The position numbers and the translations under genes were made by a program. From Micromussa lordhowensis (taxonomy: Eukaryota; Cnidaria; Anthozoa; Scleractinia; Lobophylliidae): a DNA stretch of 64,000 nucleotides. Under the pieces are notes generated by a model. It was not told where the DNA came from. It did not search any database and was given only the letters and a program-made list of their open reading frames with translations. Numbering within the stretch: position 1 is the first letter of the stretch; each line of letters begins with the position of its first letter. The stretch is taken from the NCBI GenBank assembly GCA_964020085.1, contig OZ026599.1, positions 30,690,274 to 30,754,273 on the forward strand, in the 5' to 3' direction. Positions 63,911 through 64,000 of this stretch are shown here, in pieces.

Positions 63911-64000
63911 CCATTTCCTTGATGTGCCAACCTAGCAGAACATTTTGCTGCAAACCGCGCCTCTTAAAGTGCCCGTGAAGCCGAGCTATGTCAAATTTGC

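Larger units (their letters stand above)
58120..63930 (+). repeat. Second higher-order family, copy 2, with three 1,245-bp units
   Basis: Order: y, z, a, b, a d monomer with c missing, e, an f/a mosaic, then b-c-d-e-f followed by two complete abcdef units, and finally a, b, c and an e/f hybrid. End-of-f positions near 60,561, 61,806 and 63,051 are exactly 1,245 bp apart. Compared with copy 1, c has AGCTACATC in place of AGCTACGTC, e has CCCTGTCGCC in two units, a has CTCCTAAAG, and f has a longer A-run (ACTGAAAAAAAAAGG). These are variants homogenised within this copy. Confidence 0.85.
1..64000 (+). repeat. 207-bp satellite DNA array (entire window)
   Basis: The 207-bp unit recurs without a break; for example the motif CCGTGAAGCC starts at 1, 208 and 415. 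About 309 copies lie head to tail on one strand. No inversion, mobile-element insertion or unique DNA was seen. In the phase starting at position 1, the monomer holds an odd palindrome GGGGACCCC, a GCGCGC tract, the 8-bp palindrome TGGCGCCA, an inverted pair CCTA-AC-TAGG, and a dyad around AGCAGAACATTTTGCT. Two A-tracts flank a GGCC. The consensus is 50% GC with eight CpGs. Most length changes are single bases in A-runs or shared 1-bp deletions, so the period is tightly held. Tandem satellites near 150-210 bp with higher-order structure are typical of eukaryotic centromeres and heterochromatin. That role is inferred here, and the family is not one I recognise by name. Confidence 0.98.

Noticed and set aside
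1..64000. CRISPR array
   Set aside because: The repeat is 207 bp with directly abutting copies and no unique spacers; no cas genes are present.
1..64000. Single giant gene encoding a tandem-repeat protein
   Set aside because: Every frame meets a stop in nearly every monomer, and frame-shifting indels are common.
1..64000. Assignment to a named centromeric satellite such as human alpha satellite, Arabidopsis CEN178, rice CentO or maize CentC
   Set aside because: Those have monomers of about 171, 178, 155 and 156 bp, and I see no clear sequence match. The taxon cannot be set from this window.

Overview
The whole 64 kb window is one uninterrupted head-to-tail tandem array of a 207-bp satellite monomer, about 309 copies, all in the same orientation. 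Counting one consensus monomer base by base gives 207 bp, 104 of them G or C (50%), with eight CpGs. I found no gene, RNA gene, transposon, CRISPR array, inversion or unique-sequence gap. This organisation (about 207 bp, kilobases of multi-monomer higher-order repeats, mosaic monomers from unequal exchange) is typical of eukaryotic centromeric or other heterochromatic satellite DNA. I do not recognise the monomer as a named satellite family and cannot assign the taxon; calling it centromeric is an inference.

Layout. (1) 1-4,865 is nearly uniform consensus monomers, with a short island of variant monomers at about 1,766-2,240. (2) 4,866-11,280 is variant monomers in irregular higher-order order, with an 8-monomer and a 14-monomer duplication. 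(3) 11,281-20,229 is a super-unit of about 8.9 kb (43 monomers) that is repeated, with changes, from 20,230 to about 27,270. Its end contains a 5-monomer tandem duplication that joins two higher-order families. (4) 27,270-34,130 is a second higher-order family (six monomer types, here a-f, plus optional y and z) in 8-, 5-, 8-, 5- and 6-monomer versions. (5) 34,131-42,360 is again nearly uniform consensus. (6) 40,707-46,500 holds two copies of a 14-monomer unit (2,897 bp). (7) 46,295-53,949 holds a 12-monomer unit (2,483 bp) followed by a 10-monomer and a 3-monomer derivative. (8) 53,950-63,930 is a diverged copy of the 21.4-34 kb region, ending in three consecutive 1,245-bp a-f units.

The main signals beyond 'it is a satellite' are these. 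Variation along the monomer is uneven: about 125 bp are nearly fixed and about 80 bp carry most differences. Monomer-scale hybrids explain almost every change in higher-order unit length. One monomer per 12/14-monomer unit carries a CpG-containing 17-bp motif that partly resembles the mammalian CENP-B box. A 16-bp dyad is perfect only in certain derived monomers. There is also one isolated homopolymer-rich patch at about 25.7 kb that may be an assembly or base-calling error.

All comparisons were made by eye. Block boundaries are approximate, usually to within about one monomer.
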